Assembly (NCBI GenBank): GCA_024752435.1
Contig: CP103035.1
Span: 1,922,001 to 1,986,000 of the forward strand
DNA from: Allantophomopsis cytisporea
Lineage: Eukaryota; Ascomycota; Leotiomycetes; Phacidiales; Phacidiaceae
DNA: 64,000 nt
Reading direction: 5' to 3'
Numbering within the stretch: position 1 is the stretch's first letter; the number at the start of each line of letters is the position of its first letter. Of this stretch, positions 1-12,127 are shown one piece after another. The notes beneath the pieces were generated by a model. The model worked only from the letters and a program-made list of their open reading frames with translations. It did not search any database and had not been told where the DNA came from. The position numbers were made by a program, and so were the translations under genes.

Positions 1-3000
1 ACGAGTTCATATGAGTCATGCAAATAATCAAGGTTTTGTCGCTCGCTAAAAGCAGCCTAGATATTCGCGCAAGTAAAGCATAATCTTGGTGATAGTAGCG
101 TGCTAATAGAAACTGAGAAAGCTGATATAGTAAGCTACACTCTCTTAGAAAAGTAGCTAAGTAAAAATTCTAGCTTCTGACTAGTATCTATGTATAGGTT
201 GGTATATACTTAGAATAAGTATAAGATTTATATAGAACAAAAGATTTTTATAATATAGGATTTTATATAAAATATATATAATATAGTATATAATCTTAGT
301 CTAGGTACTTGCTACTTCGAGTTTAACAGTCGCTAAATCAAAGAAGGTACTAGCCTTGCAACCTCGCTGCTTTTCTTACAATATAAATACTATACTCTCC
401 TACATCTATCTTCAAGTCTACTTTCTATCTTGTTTTCTATACTATACCTTTAGTTTTTACTCTATTGGTACCCTATACTACTCGACCTATTTTATCTTTA
501 ACCTATATCCTTTCCTATACTTAATGTTGTAGAGATACCAAACACCTAGTATATTCTAAGCTAAATTTGTTACAACAACAAGCTTGTATCTACTTTGGTA
601 ATTTGTTTTGTATACTAAATAGCGTAGCAGCTAGAATACTATATATAAAGCGTTTACATTAGAGACTATTTACTATACTCGATCTTTATACCTACTTGTA
701 AACTCGTAGTAGCAATTTTCAAGAAAGCTTACGACTTCTTTATAGCCGTCTACAATACTTTCAAATTACTTATTAGCTTAGCTATACTATAAGTCGTCCT
801 CTGTATATATATAGTAGGTCTTAAATACTATCTCTAAAGTATATTTAGAGACTATAGTACTATTTAAAGAAGCTAGAACAACAAAGTTGTTAAAAAAGAC
901 CAATAGCAGAAATACTACAATTGCTAGTTCCTCTAGCTGTTGTACAGCTTGTTCAAAGATATAGATTATATATATTTGTTGCTACTATATTTAAAGCTAT
1001 CTTAGAAGAGAAATATAAATAACAGCTAGCCGATCGAACGATATTTTAAGTCTAAACCTATATTGGTTGTTAAAATAAAGCTTGTAATCGATCCTAGATC
1101 CTGGGTTTTATATAGCTATAAAAAATTTTACTCTATTATCTCTATAAGTCTTTGCAAAGACTTTATACGTTGTACAAAAACTAATACAATTTAATAATAT
1201 ATAAACTATTCTATAAGAATAGTTGCTCTATATATATTTATTGCTAATAGAAAATCTAGACGATTTAGACTACAAAGAGTTTGTAAGCCTATAGTACTTA
1301 GCAATTCAAGAATACAAAGAAGTTTTGCTAAAGTAATACTAGGTAGATTCTATTTTACTGCTCTAGTATAAAACTACTAATTTACTATAGTATAATATTT
1401 AGCTCTTTACTAGCCTAGACGCCGCGATTAACTAAACTAAGCTTTATCTACATTGTTTAGATAGGATTTATAAGTAAAAAGGGAAATAATAGGTAGAAAA
1501 AAGCAGTAAGAAAAGAAAGCAGTCTAGTCCTTCGACAAAGCCTGTCTACAATCTATTATTTATAGTAAGGTAGAGCTTAATAGAAGGGGGTACAATAAAT
1601 TGTATTGCAGACTAATTATAATATACTAGTATACTACGTTTAAAAGTATTGTAGCTATCGATCTTTACTTTATAAAATACCTAAAGCTTATCGTTTGAAG
1701 AACGCTTTAAATAAAACAGTCTAAGTAGAGTTTTTAGCCTTTGTTTCTATAAGTAGTTAAAGGTTTAAACAAGTAAAAGTAGTAGTTGGGACTAGTATTT
1801 TATAGCTACGAAAGGCCTAAGGCAGAAAGGATAGTACTCTTAGATTCCTATATAGTATTCTATACTACCCCGATAAATCAATAACATTAACCTTTTCCTA
1901 CTCCTAATTTTCAAATATAGCTACCATCAATATAAACTATATTCAATTTTACTAGCTCCTAGCTGTACTTGTACTACCTCGTAGTAGAAATTGCTCTATA
2001 ATAAAAAGTACAAGCAGAATTGATCGGTAGATTAGTATATAGGTTAGAGAAGTTTTAAAATACAAAGGAGAGTTTTCTATGCAAAACGAAGGTAAAATAG
2101 TATAATACTCTTTTTCGGTTTCTAGTATTTAATCGATTCGGCTTAGTAAACTCTACCAACCTAGACTCTACTAAAGACAGCGAAGTTGACGATACTCTAC
2201 TAGGCCTAGAAGAACTATTGTAGGTATACTTTAGCAAGAAAGCTAAGTTAAAGGCTTCTACTTTCAAAGCTTGTTTTTAGTAGACAGTTGAGTTATTTTA
2301 TAAAGTAACCTACAACTATATAGAGGAAACGTAGTTAATATCATTGAATAATAATATTATAGCTTTATAATACGACTTAAGATTACAACTATATAGAAGG
2401 CTGCAACAAGGTTATATACAAAGATATTACAAGACAAAATAGGTTATATAATAGATCTGTTGGATCTGTTGGATCTATAAGAGATCCTATAGATCTATAT
2501 AGTTTTTAAAAGCAAGAAGCAACTATATAGATCTCTATATTTCCTTAGTAGATAAAAGCTTTGTATTCAACTTCAATCAATACTTTGTTACTTACCTTTG
2601 CTTATACTTTTGCTAGAGTATTAAGTTATATACTTCGATATTAATAGCAACTACTTAGTTTTACTAGAGAGCTTTTACTTCTTTGTATATTATACTAGTA
2701 TATACAACTACTAAAAAGCCTATACTTTACTACCTACCTAGTAGTAAAGACGTAATATAGAAGTTCCCTTCTACAATTACTAAACAAACTATACTATAGT
2801 TTAAAATTGGGTAATTAGTCCCGTAGTATTGTTGTTGTACTATTTGTTATATATATTGCTATATACAATGTACTATATTAAAAGGTCTCTTTGTTATCTA
2901 CTATTTAACTAACAGATATCGTTTAATGCTTTACCCTAGGTTTCTTACAATTTGAAGGAGTTCTAAATAGAAGTACATAGCGAATTCTAAAGGGCTAAAA

Positions 3001-3750
3001 AAACAGATAATTAAAGGGAAGATAGTAGTAGAAGTAGGTATTGTAGAAGCAGAAGTTAACTAGCAGATACTACCAACAAACGTATAAAAGAAGAATGTTT
3101 ACTAGTAATAGCCGAATAAACAAATCGGGTTATAGAATAAAAGTACAATAAGCGCAAATAAAAAGCATAGTATTTTACTGTAAGCTTCGACAAAGACAAA
3201 GGTATAGGCTATATATTCTTTGTTATAACTATAGTTAGTCTTCTCCTATTTCTTCTCTTAGTACAAAAACTAATTACTTGTATAGACCCTTTTAGTACTA
3301 CTAATTCTATAAGCTTACTATAGCTTATATAAAATAGAGCTATATATATATATTAGATATATAGTAGTATAAAGTTGATTTTATAACAATAGTACTAGTA
3401 TTAAAATTTACTGTACTAGTACTTTAAAGCCTAACTCCTTCAAAACAAAAATAAAATTGGTATAACTAAGAATTTGTAGGTAAAAAATTGGTTAAAAATT
3501 ATTAAAAATCAGAAATACAAATTTCCTGCTATATTTAGTGCTATTATTCTCTATAGACTTAAATATACCAAAGTAGTTTGGAAATAGCTAATAAGAGTTT
3601 ATATAGAAGATCTAGAAGCTAGCTCGACTTAAATAGAATTGCTGTTTAAACAGCTTGTAGTAAAATAGTATTCAAGAGAATCTTTTAATGTTAAGTAGAA
3701 GGATTATTATTGTATCTAGAATACTATTCCTTCTTTTTTTTATACTATAA
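1..3750. other. AT-rich, RIP-like gene-less region
   Basis: This stretch is visibly dominated by TpA, with very few GC-rich words and stop codons in every frame. No gene could be read in it. Part of it (about 2520-2770) aligns with a non-degraded sequence at about 8088-8265. The differences are mainly C-to-T at CpA and G-to-A at TpG, which is the signature of fungal repeat-induced point mutation. The likely content is mutated retrotransposon sequence forming an AT-rich block outside the gene-bearing part of the window. The composition changes sharply at about 3750. Confidence 0.8.
2455..2770. repeat. RIP-mutated copy of an LTR-retroelement remnant
   Basis: This segment matches 8088-8265 in order and spacing, but its CA/TG dinucleotides are converted to TA. 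For example TAGTAGTAAAGACGTAA at 2739-2755 corresponds to CAGCAGCAAGGACGTAA at 8239-8255. TTATATACTTCGATA at 2626-2640 corresponds to TTACGTGCTTCAATA at 8193-8207. The match is direct. Calling it an LTR or leader of a retroelement is inference, because no coding sequence is attached. Confidence 0.6.
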
Positions 3751-3757
3751 GTCACGT

Positions 3758-3821
3758 TCCCGGTGCTCGGGACCGCCAGATTCGGCGGGTTTTGGCGCCG
3801 TTTTACGCTGCCTCGAGCACC
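3758..3821. repeat. Nested GC-rich inverted repeats at the composition boundary
   Basis: Three short inverted repeats are packed in 64 bp exactly where the AT-rich region ends. They are TCCCG (3758-3762) with CGGGA (3768-3772), CCGCC (3773-3777) with GGCGG (3784-3788), and GGTGCTCG (3762-3769) with CGAGCACC (3814-3821). A palindromic GGCGCC lies at 3794-3799. Position and structure fit the 5' end of a mobile element whose first gene is the recombinase at 4274. No target-site duplication could be identified, so the terminus assignment is inference. Confidence 0.45.
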
Positions 3822-4273
3822 CACGCAAATGGGTTAAGGTCACGCAGCTCCAACATCAACCCCTGCCAACCCGTCACTCCCATGTCCAACACTGTGGGGC
3901 TGCCTCACGAGGGAAACCTCAAAATATTGAGGTCGACACAATACAACTCTCTGACTCTGCTCTCTTCCATCACCAATCCTGTCATTAACGCGCGAAGAAT
4001 AGCCAGGACTGCCTTTCTTCTTCAGCAAGCAGCCAATTTGGCGCTTCCTCACGATGCATAAATACTCGTGGGCTTCACTCCTCGACTCGAGATGGGTCTC
4101 TACAAGAAACTGTGATCTCTCGAATCCCGGGTTTTTCTTCAATCGTATCATTTCTCTGGCTCCTTTCAACCTGCCCGAACTCGACTCTGTTGACCTTGCG
4201 ATAATTTGTTCATCTTATTGCCTGCCAACGAGTATAATCCTCAACTCATTACCATACAAACGCCCGACAGATC
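3822..4273 (+). promoter_or_regulatory. Leader/promoter region of the DUF3435 gene
   Basis: This is about 450 bp of normal base composition between the inverted-repeat block and the recombinase start codon. Short open frames occur here but none shows a recognisable domain. It most likely holds the captain promoter and 5' UTR. No specific promoter element could be assigned. Confidence 0.35.
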
Positions 4274-6789
4274 ATGACTAGACCAAATATCTCAATGCGA
4301 CGGCAGAAACCTCAAGATCCTGTACAGAACCTCCACAGCTTCGTCAATAACCGTAACAGAGTCGCCAAGCAGCCACAGAAACCCAAGACCACGCCGGAAG
4401 ATTACCAAGCCTTGAAAAGAAAACTTAATGATACCGGATCATTAGCCAGAAAGGATGCCGATGCTACCGAGGACAACATCGATGGTATAAAGAGGAAATG
4501 GATAAGGTACTGTTCTGAATGCTTTATATTTCTGGTCAAAATTGACGAATTTAGATTTTGCGAGTTTACACATGAGGAAGATTGGCAGAAATCCCTCCAG
4601 AACTGCAACAAGGGGACTACAATGTCGTTCCTCCATTATCTATGCGATAATTGCCGTATACAGAAGTTCAACTCTGCACATCAGTACTTGCTACAGTTCA
4701 AGCAGCTTTACAATCGAGTAAACGGCCGGCATATGGATACGAACGATGCAAAGGAAGCCTTGAAGGTTGGTTGCTGTAACCCTCCTACTCATTAAGACTG
4801 CAAACTGATTTAAATTCTTTAGTATCTCGATACTGTATTGGCTGACAAATATAACCTTGATCGAACTTCAAAAGCCAAGCCAGTCCTTGGGGCAGACGAC
4901 ATCCTTCTCCTCCTTACACATCACTGGGCCCGTGATACATCAACTTTTCCGATAGAAGACCAACGCCTCGCACTAGCAACAATCATGCTGATCTCAATCT
5001 ATACAGGCTGTCGGCCAGCAGAGTTAGTTGATGCTTCTAAGAACAGGTCTGCGGTTAGAAGAAACTCAGACTTCGATACTTCTCGTCATCAGGGTATGAG
5101 TGAGGATTCTGACGAAGAGAACCCCAAGCCTGAAGACCTAGATGATCCTGATTATGACCAAGAGGATCCTTGGTCTAACCCTAACAATAGCGAATATAAC
5201 GAAGAAACCACGCAAACCGTTTGCTTAACGAGAACATATAAGGCGCTTTGCTATGAAGATATCCGGTTGTGGATTGTACGCAATCCCGAAGAAGGAAAGA
5301 GAGATCTTCTTGCAATGGAAATCTCATTATCCCATCACAAAGGTGCTGACAGGAAACCCAAGCCGTATGTGGAGAAGCCTCCTAACACTGAACTTAACTA
5401 ATACTCTATTTTCAGAACGACTTTTTTGTTTCATGAGGAGACTCTTCCAATCCTGTGTCCTATCGGTCACATACTGGCTATTGCAATTAGAGATGATGCA
5501 ATCGAAGTTGAAGGATGGACTAGAGCAGAGCCCTTCTTCCAGACCAACCTGCAACACCCGGACAAGGCGATACTGGTTCACTGGAAGCCAGAATTACAAA
5601 AGACTCCAATCTTTCGACAAGCTGTGCGCGCACCTAATGGCTTTACGCTTTCAACGCACAAGGCACTCCGCTATTCCACGTACGCTTATTATCTCGATCG
5701 TCTTGGTTGGGCTGCTGGATTCGAGCAGAAGCTTACAAGCTACTGCTTCCGCCGAGGCACGGGCAACGCAGTAGATGGTGAGTATACCGCTGTCTACCAT
5801 CAATTTACAAGACTAACACCCATCAAGGAGCTACCACAGCAGCTGTACGCGATCAGGTTTTGAGACACAATCCTCAGACTGGAGTCTTCTCTGGATCGTA
5901 CATCAATGAGAAGGTCCGATTCATTGTCCAGGATGCAGTCTTAGACCAACCCACAGATATTGGACTTCTTCGTGCCTTTACCCACATGAGTCTGACGTGC
6001 GACCCTCGTGCACCCGTTAGTGTACCCAATAACATTCTCCAGACCCTCCCGCCCGATCTGGAAATTGCTGAGTTGGAGGCAAAACGCGCAGAACTTTGCT
6101 TGGCGATCAAGACACAGTACACGTTTATCACTCGAGCCGCTGGAACCGACATCGGAACCGAGTATCTGAAGCTCCAAAGAAAGATAGCCTCGCTAGAGAA
6201 AACGCGCATCAAAGAGATTAAGAAGGAGTACCGTCGAGACTATTTCTACCGCATTCACAACGAGACGATGAAGAGACAACTCGAAAAGCTACCAACGGAG
6301 TTGTACGTTGAGCCTCTCGTGCACCATCAACTCCCTGAGCGAACTCAGCTTCAGGAAATTATGTGTGACCTTTCTAAGGATGGTAACACGCACAGCATAG
6401 TCGCCCGCCGGATTCGTGCTATTAACACGATGATAGCGCTATCTTATCGACAAGAGCCTCCACGTCGTATAGTAAATGCTACAAAGTTACGTCGAAGCCA
6501 TTGCCCCGAAGTCTCTGTATTGCCCGAACCTTTCCCTCTTGTATGCGAAAAGACTCAATGCATCGTTTGCATCGGAAATGAACGTCTGCCTTATGACCAG
6601 CGGATGAAGACATTCACTCGTACATCAAAGATGATGAACCATGTTGAAAAACATCTGGAAGAAGTCCCAAAGGATCGTCAGTACTGGTGCGATCATCCAA
6701 TTTGTAAGTCCAAAGGTGTGATTCTCGAAAACGTTGTACACTTCAAAAATCATGTTCAGACGGTGCATAGTATCCGTCTCCGACATTAG
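4274..6789 (+). CDS. DUF3435 tyrosine recombinase, Starship captain-like
   Basis: Predicted exons are 4274-4765, 4823-5364, 5416-5777 and 5828-6789, giving 785 aa in frame throughout. The protein is a fungal DUF3435 (FluG-domain-annotated) tyrosine recombinase, the family that mobilises Starship elements. Candidate catalytic residues are Arg in YTGCRPAEL (about residue 228), the Arg pair in YCFRRGTGNAVD (about 457-458), and Tyr in GVFSGSYINEK (about 490). The conserved stretch FTHMSLTCDPRAP follows the active site. A coiled-coil-rich segment follows at about 550-610. The C-terminus has CxxC and C2H2-like zinc-binding clusters (QCIVCIG, and CDHPIC with HFKNHVQTVH). An acidic insert lies at about residues 250-300. 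No stop or frameshift is visible, so it looks intact. It reads inward from the composition boundary, as captains do from the element 5' end. Confidence 0.9.
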
Positions 6790-7384
6790 AGGTTGGCTTT
6801 CTTTCGCAAATGTACATAGCTTGTTTTCGAATCCTTTGATAGATCTTGGCGCTTCTGTAAATATGTAATATACTCATACAAAGTCTCGAAAGTACAGTTA
6901 GATACATAAACGTGCTAGTTCACTGATATAAGTTCCTGGACCAAAAGAAAAAGCATGTGATATGATAACTTTCCACTATTATACATGTCCGTCGTTGGTT
7001 GAGATGAGAAGCAAATCTGTATATGAGATGTGATAGTAATAGCTGGTGTGAGTTGTTGGAAACCAGCAATCTTGGTTGGACCATCAAATGCTCCAGCGAG
7101 GAAACGGAGAACACGTATTTAGGAAGGCTCTATCCATCGGACTTCAATCTCTCTGAACAATTCTAATTGAGTGAAGGTGGTAGATGAAAGAACCAAGTTC
7201 GATAAAAAAAAGCTTGAGGCCACGCGATTTCTACTTGATAAATACGAAAATCCGCTCACTCAAGATAGATGTGTGAAATATACATGGCTCGCCTTACCAA
7301 CTTGACACACTCAGGTCCAGTCGCGACGCGTCGACACAGAAGTGTTATAACGACCATATGTGAGCGACAACTCGTTGGGGGTGA

Positions 7385-7566
7385 TTTGGGTGAGTTCGGT
7401 GAGCATGATGGGTGATTTGGGTGAGCGGGGTGAGTTCGGTGAGCATGATGGGTGATTTGGGTGAGCGGGGTGAGTTCGGTGAGCATGATGGGTGATTTGG
7501 GTGAGCGGGGTGAGTTCGGTGAGCATGATGGGTGTTTTGGGTGAGCATGATGGGTGATTTGGGTGA
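7385..7566. repeat. Minisatellite, 40-bp unit, about 4.5 copies
   Basis: The 40-bp unit beginning GAGCATGATGGGTGATTTGG recurs perfectly at 7401, 7441 and 7481 and then degenerates after 7530. Each unit is built from smaller GGGTGA-type words. The period is not a multiple of three and the reverse-strand open frames through it are by-products. It is a G-rich strand array, so slippage-prone. Confidence 0.9.
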
Positions 7567-8087
7567 GCAGAATGAACTTTGGATCGCACGTCACCTTCAA
7601 TCGTGAAAAAGATATGAAGCCGCCATTGTCTCCTTCCTGTTACATAAGATGAGAATTAAAGGCGATTGAGAAATAAAACTTTAGTACAAATAAGGAGGCC
7701 GAGGATGACAGAAGATGGTGCTACATGATACATACGGCGGGTTGCCTGATACGACACCCAAAAGGATATCTGCTTGATAAGTTTGTGTACTGGCAGCGGT
7801 GTTACAGCCTACGAACACTACGATCACAACATCATGGGAATGGGCTGCAATAGGGTCACATGCAAAGCGTTACGGGGCAGAGTCACGTGATGGAAACTGT
7901 AGGAATGTGTGATTTATAGCCTCAGGCTTAGATCACGTGCCCGGAGTTTACAGCTACGTACGGACTTGGTGGGAATTGCATAAGTAGAGTAGTTGGCCCA
8001 TAGTAGAAAATTAAGCCGTTTAACACCTAAAAATCACAAATGGTTGGAACTGTTGCAGTTCCACCTATTCTACTATTCCCTATGAGC

Positions 8088-8265
8088 AGGAAGTTAGTAT
8101 ATAGATCTCTGCATTTCCTAAGTAGATAGGAGCTTCGTGCTCAACCAATACTTGTTACCTACCTTTAGTCTATCCATTTGTCTAGTATTAAGTTACGTGC
8201 TTCAATACCACCAGCCAACACCTAGCCCACTGGAAGCCCAGCAGCAAGGACGTAACGAGCAGATT
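8088..8265. repeat. Unmutated retroelement (LTR/leader) remnant
   Basis: This is the GC-normal counterpart of the RIPed sequence at about 2520-2770, in the same order and orientation. It retains CpA and CpG dinucleotides that are TpA in the other copy. It is short and carries no coding region, so it is a fragment or part of a solo LTR. Confidence 0.5.
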
Positions 8266-8944
8266 GGAGTAGGAGCTGAGGGATCGTATCTGGGCCAGAC
8301 TTAATGGCAAACAATCGGTACTTGGGCTATGTATCTCGTGAAAGAATTCATAAAAACCAGGATTGTATAGAGATTAAGGCTTTGGGTGCGATCCTATTCT
8401 ACACATTGGACTGTGGAATCCAGATATGCCAGCAGTTGCTGTGGTATAGAGCTCGTTTGCTCAATGTGGGAACCTTTCCTCATCTTTCCTAAAGTCGTGC
8501 TGAAATGCTTTTCCATACATCTCTATACGAAACCGAATATATCGGTCTCGTTGAAGAACATGTCAGATTCTATATTATTAGCTTGCAGATACCAAGGCTG
8601 CCAGAGTGGCATATCATGATATACTGAACTAGCGCATATATGCATTTTCTTAGATGGTATCCCGGGCATGGACTTGATGTCTAATGGCATGTAAGATTCA
8701 TGTGATTACGCTGGCTCCTGAATGAGTCATGACGATGGTCACCCTCAAAGGAACGGCATAGCATGATAGGGCAAAAACTTGGAACGTTCTTGTGCTCCAT
8801 TCGAGCCTGAATGAATCAAATGTCTCCACAAAGGAAACAATCTTCTGCGTCCTGAGCTCGGATTATCATACTATTTGCCCGTGTGTTTCAATTTGACAAA
8901 ATCTGATACTGAGGCAAATTTTGAACACTAGATGACCACCACAA

Positions 8945-10311
8945 CTACTCACCCTCCCCAGGTGGAGGCATCCATGGATGTTTATCTAGCTCCCTGGCGC
9001 CTTTCCTGTCCTCTGGTTTCCACGTGAGAACACTTTTGAGGAAATCTAGCGCGATTGATTGCTCTTCATCTCCTTCGAATATAACCTCGAGTGATCGTTC
9101 TGGGATTTTATCTCCTTTGAATATGCCTTACCGAGTTAGTTCAACCGTACCAGCAGAACACGGGTAGAACACCAACCCTCTTCAGTAAAGTACTTCCAGC
9201 TTGCTCCACTGCGCTGTAAGAAATCTATTGGTGGAGGACCAAGGTAAGCTATCAGAAGGGCAAGGTGATCCCAGTCGTTGTCGACTGGAAACAATTGCTT
9301 GCCAAGAATGAGGTCCGAAATCTTCAAGTGATTAGTCAAAGTATAACTTCACTGTCACAAAAGATAACTTACTAGTACGCCCACACTCCAAATATCGATA
9401 CTATTGTTCCACTCCATCCCTAAAATAACCTCGGGGGCCCTATATTGTCTCGGACCAACCGTCCCTGAGCAGACCTCATCGGACTTGCAAACGACGGCTG
9501 AACCAAAATCGGTGAGGATTGGGAATTCGGTGAAAGTCATCTCGACGTTAGGGGCTCGGGACTGATATATGGTACGGTTGTCATCGATGGTCTTAGAGCA
9601 AGATGGACTACCGATTTCGGATTCGCACAATCTTTGAAGAAGCTGTTCTTCATCTTCGGGTAGTGTAAAGAGAATATTATCAGCTTTAACATCTTCCTAC
9701 TTATTAGAAAAGCAGATCCAACGTAAAATGGAAATCATACCTGTATGAATGACTCCGACCTCAGTATGTAGAAAGTCCAGAGCACGAAGAAGATATGGTA
9801 GGATATATCTGACTTGCACGGGAAGAAGTCGATGTTCAGGTTGTTGACCTTGGAGATCCAAAAGACTCTTCCCAAGAGGATTCTGTACAATGGCATGGAA
9901 GCAATGGTTCTGTTCTTGTATATCAAATGCATCATATAGAGTCCTTGTTAAGTATTGGCCAATATGGTCCGCATGGGTGTGTTTGATGAGGTTCAATATT
10001 TCAGTCTCATGACGCCCTTGACTATTAGAGGTTCCAACCTTAAGAACTCGATACGGATGAGGTAAGTCGTCCTTGCCAGCACTAGTACGGTATTGCAGGT
10101 CTTTGCAAAGCCAGACAGTCGAATTTCCACCGTATCCTAGCTTGAGTAGAACTTCATAGCGCTTTTTAAAAATATCACCAATATGCACCCTGCAAAATTG
10201 TGCCGGAACATACTTTGACAGTGTTTCCTCTTCCCAGGCAGCCATATTAGAGAACCATCTAACCCTCGTGACGACTGGGGTTGTGAGCTGAGAAAGGCGT
10301 CGGAATATCAT
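8945..10311 (-). CDS. SRPK-type serine/threonine protein kinase
   Basis: Predicted exons on the reverse strand are 10311-9741, 9692-9373, 9321-9177 and 9126-8945, giving 405 aa in frame; two acceptors are AAG. It is a CMGC-group kinase of the SR-protein-kinase type, which phosphorylates Ser/Arg-rich splicing proteins in the family's known members. Visible motifs are the glycine loop LGYGGNSTVWLCKD, the ATP-binding lysine in YRVLKVGT, and the catalytic loop HTDVKADN spanning the first intron. The HTD in place of HRD is typical of SRPKs. TDFGSA, the APE motif YRAPEVILG and WSVGVL follow. The last exon has the kinase C-lobe end (VLTWKPEDRKGARELDKHPW). All key residues are present, so it may be active. 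Multi-copy SRPK-like genes are common in ascomycete accessory regions. Confidence 0.85.
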
Positions 10312-10793
10312 CCTGAAATCTTATAAGGTCTGGGTGGATTGAGAAGGCAAAGTTGCAGGCTAGTAAGCCGTTGAGCATTAGCTGTATCATAGGTAAACAA
10401 GGCTAGGCTGTGTATGCGCTCTACCCAAGCGATTATTCTAAGCCTATCAGATCAAGCAAACATCAATCGGCCATTCCTGGACTGCTAGATTCTCGTCGAG
10501 TTCGCGAAGGCAATTGCACCAGTGGCATCAGCAGAAAAACAGCAACTTTGCACCTTCTCTGCAGCGAGATTACTCACAAAACGAATGACTGATCGAAATC
10601 ACTGAGGGGTAATGTTTGTGGCTGTAAGGCTATCGTTGCACATTATCGAGTGTGGTTGGTAGAAATCATCAGCGAAGTGGTCAAAATGGCTTCATTGCCA
10701 CTGATACATTATTTTCATACATCTCCAGCATTAGGCGTTAAACCGAATAATTTATCTGTAACTTGGCCTTTCAAAACCTCCAACCTGAAAACG
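10312..10793. other. Intergenic between divergent genes
   Basis: About 480 bp lies between the divergently transcribed kinase and the small gene at 10794, and should hold both promoters. An in-frame ATG at 10686 could extend the small gene upstream. Nothing else is recognisable. Confidence 0.4.
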
Positions 10794-11167
10794 ATGTCTT
10801 GGAGAGGAAAGCTCTCAGGAATTACAGCAGCAGGGCGGAAGGCGGCCGCAGAAAAGGCTGTTGAAAGTCGTATGAGCGCAGTAAGGCATACGCTATGGGT
10901 GAACTAATGTGTATAAACAGCTACTAACTGAAACTCAGAATCCGAAAATAGCGGACGTCAAGGTTCTATACGCTGTCACAATCTGTACACAGTACATGGG
11001 AATATTCAAAAGCTCACAAAAAAAGAGGGACAAACCCCCATATATCACACGACGGATCGGGAAAAGAGGTTATCTCTATTCGATTGCTTAATGATTCAGG
11101 CGCTAGGGTAAAGACTGCGCACGTTGAGGCGGATGGAACAGTCACGGTGAAAAAAGGTGGACGTTAA
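10794..11167 (+). CDS. Small spliced hypothetical protein, 100 aa
   Basis: Predicted exons are 10794-10880 and 10952-11167, giving 100 aa. The 71-nt intron has GTAAGG at its 5' end, a near-perfect branch site TACTAAC at 10922-10928, and an ATAG acceptor. Joining it restores one open frame that neither exon shows alone. The protein begins MSWRGKLSGITAAGRKAAAE and ends with a compact Gly/Lys-rich segment containing HISHDGSGKEVISIRLL and HVEADGTVTVKKGGR. It is basic, without signal peptide or membrane segment. I do not recognise the family. An upstream in-frame ATG at 10686 would add 36 residues. Confidence 0.55.
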
Positions 11168-11997
11168 TACTTTCAGCGCCTCGATGTCGTTTTGGTGGCC
11201 AGGCTTTCCCCATATCTTCTTGTGAATACAGAGGTACAAAAATGCGTCTATTCTACATGTCTGAGGTGAGACTCAAGTTGTAAAGCATGACTTCGACATC
11301 CATTTAAGAATTTAAAGATATTATCTTCATCAACCTTTTGAGAAGCTAGCAGTAGAGCCGGGTTGCCGAAGACTCTTGGTGAGACAGGCGGAAAAGTTGT
11401 CCATTTATTGTACCTGAGGCACTCTGATTTCCTTCGCCAATAGCATATCTGAGCACTATATTGTTCAAGGACAAATTTCGTGGAGTCCACATAATAGATG
11501 GAGTATCCTCCGATCCCGAGTGAACAGTCTTTAGAAGCCTGTGAAATGACCTTCAGTCTAAGAATCTAACTGCTCCAGGATAGCACGTTGTTGTAGTTGA
11601 AGTAAAGACTGCGTGACTCATAAATTCAGAGGCATACATTTGTTGATCCGTGCAACGCATCGTAGAATACTAGGTATGTTCATACTACACGATCGATTCG
11701 GCAATTGAGCATGGTTGCAATACTGGAATCTCGCGTTCCAACGACGCTCGAAAAGTAGACCATGAAGCCATCTTCGCATTGCTGATGCATTTTTCTTCCT
11801 GGTTGAGCTTTCCTTCCAAGCAATCATAAACGATTGAAGGAATTTCGGATGCGGACTGAGCGGTTCGCTTTGTCCGTGCAACGGGTTTGATGTTTGCTGA
11901 TATATGGGTTCTAAAATTGGGGAGCTTATGGAAGAGCTTGGCCTAGGCGAAAAAACACCAAAGTTGTCCGAATCTCCCATATCCCGTACCTACTCTA
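11168..11997. other. Unassigned region with two reverse-strand open frames
   Basis: Reverse-strand open frames lie at 11980-11618 (Ser/Pro-rich, beginning MGDSDNFGVFSPRPSSS) and 11490-11248 (containing YSAQICYWRRKSECLRYNKW). They could be exons of one gene, but no convincing splice join or domain was found. The Tc1/mariner element begins only 18 bp upstream of the first ATG, so any such gene would have had its promoter displaced by that insertion. Confidence 0.25.
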
Positions 11998-12001
11998 CCC
12001 C

Positions 12002-12030
12002 CCCCGGTATTTTCACACGCTACTCTAGCC
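12002..12030. repeat. Left terminal inverted repeat of mariner element
   Basis: It contains GGTATTTTCACACGCTA (12006-12022), the exact inverse of the right end, and then a TAGCC also present inverted at the right. Confidence 0.88.
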
Positions 12031-12127
12031 AGAGTATGATTAAATGCACCGGTTGTTCTTCACCGCCTTCCTATTATAGTGATATTTAGAGTAGTGATTC
12101 TTTGAAATAACTACATAGATACAGTAA

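Larger units (their letters stand above)
6790..8944. other. Intergenic, minisatellite and retroelement remnant
   Basis: No gene was recognised between the recombinase and the kinase. The interval contains a 40-bp minisatellite (7385-7566) and an unmutated retroelement remnant (about 8088-8265). The remaining sequence has ordinary composition, and its short open frames look random. Confidence 0.6.

Noticed and set aside
3795..3812. Starship-like TTAC(N7)A target motif in the boundary block
   Set aside because: A TTAC occurs (TTACGCTGCCTC), but the A is not at the expected spacing and no distal partner is visible.
3758..3821. Rho-independent-type terminator
   Set aside because: The hairpins are GC-rich, but the organism is a fungus and no gene ends here; a terminal repeat structure is a better reading.
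3710..4281. Several overlapping short frames before the captain
   Set aside because: They overlap each other on both strands, have no domains, and fall in the expected terminus and leader.
7256..7600. Reverse-strand frames with His-Pro-Asn repeats
   Set aside because: They come from the 40-bp minisatellite; three overlapping frames are open and the period is not a codon multiple.
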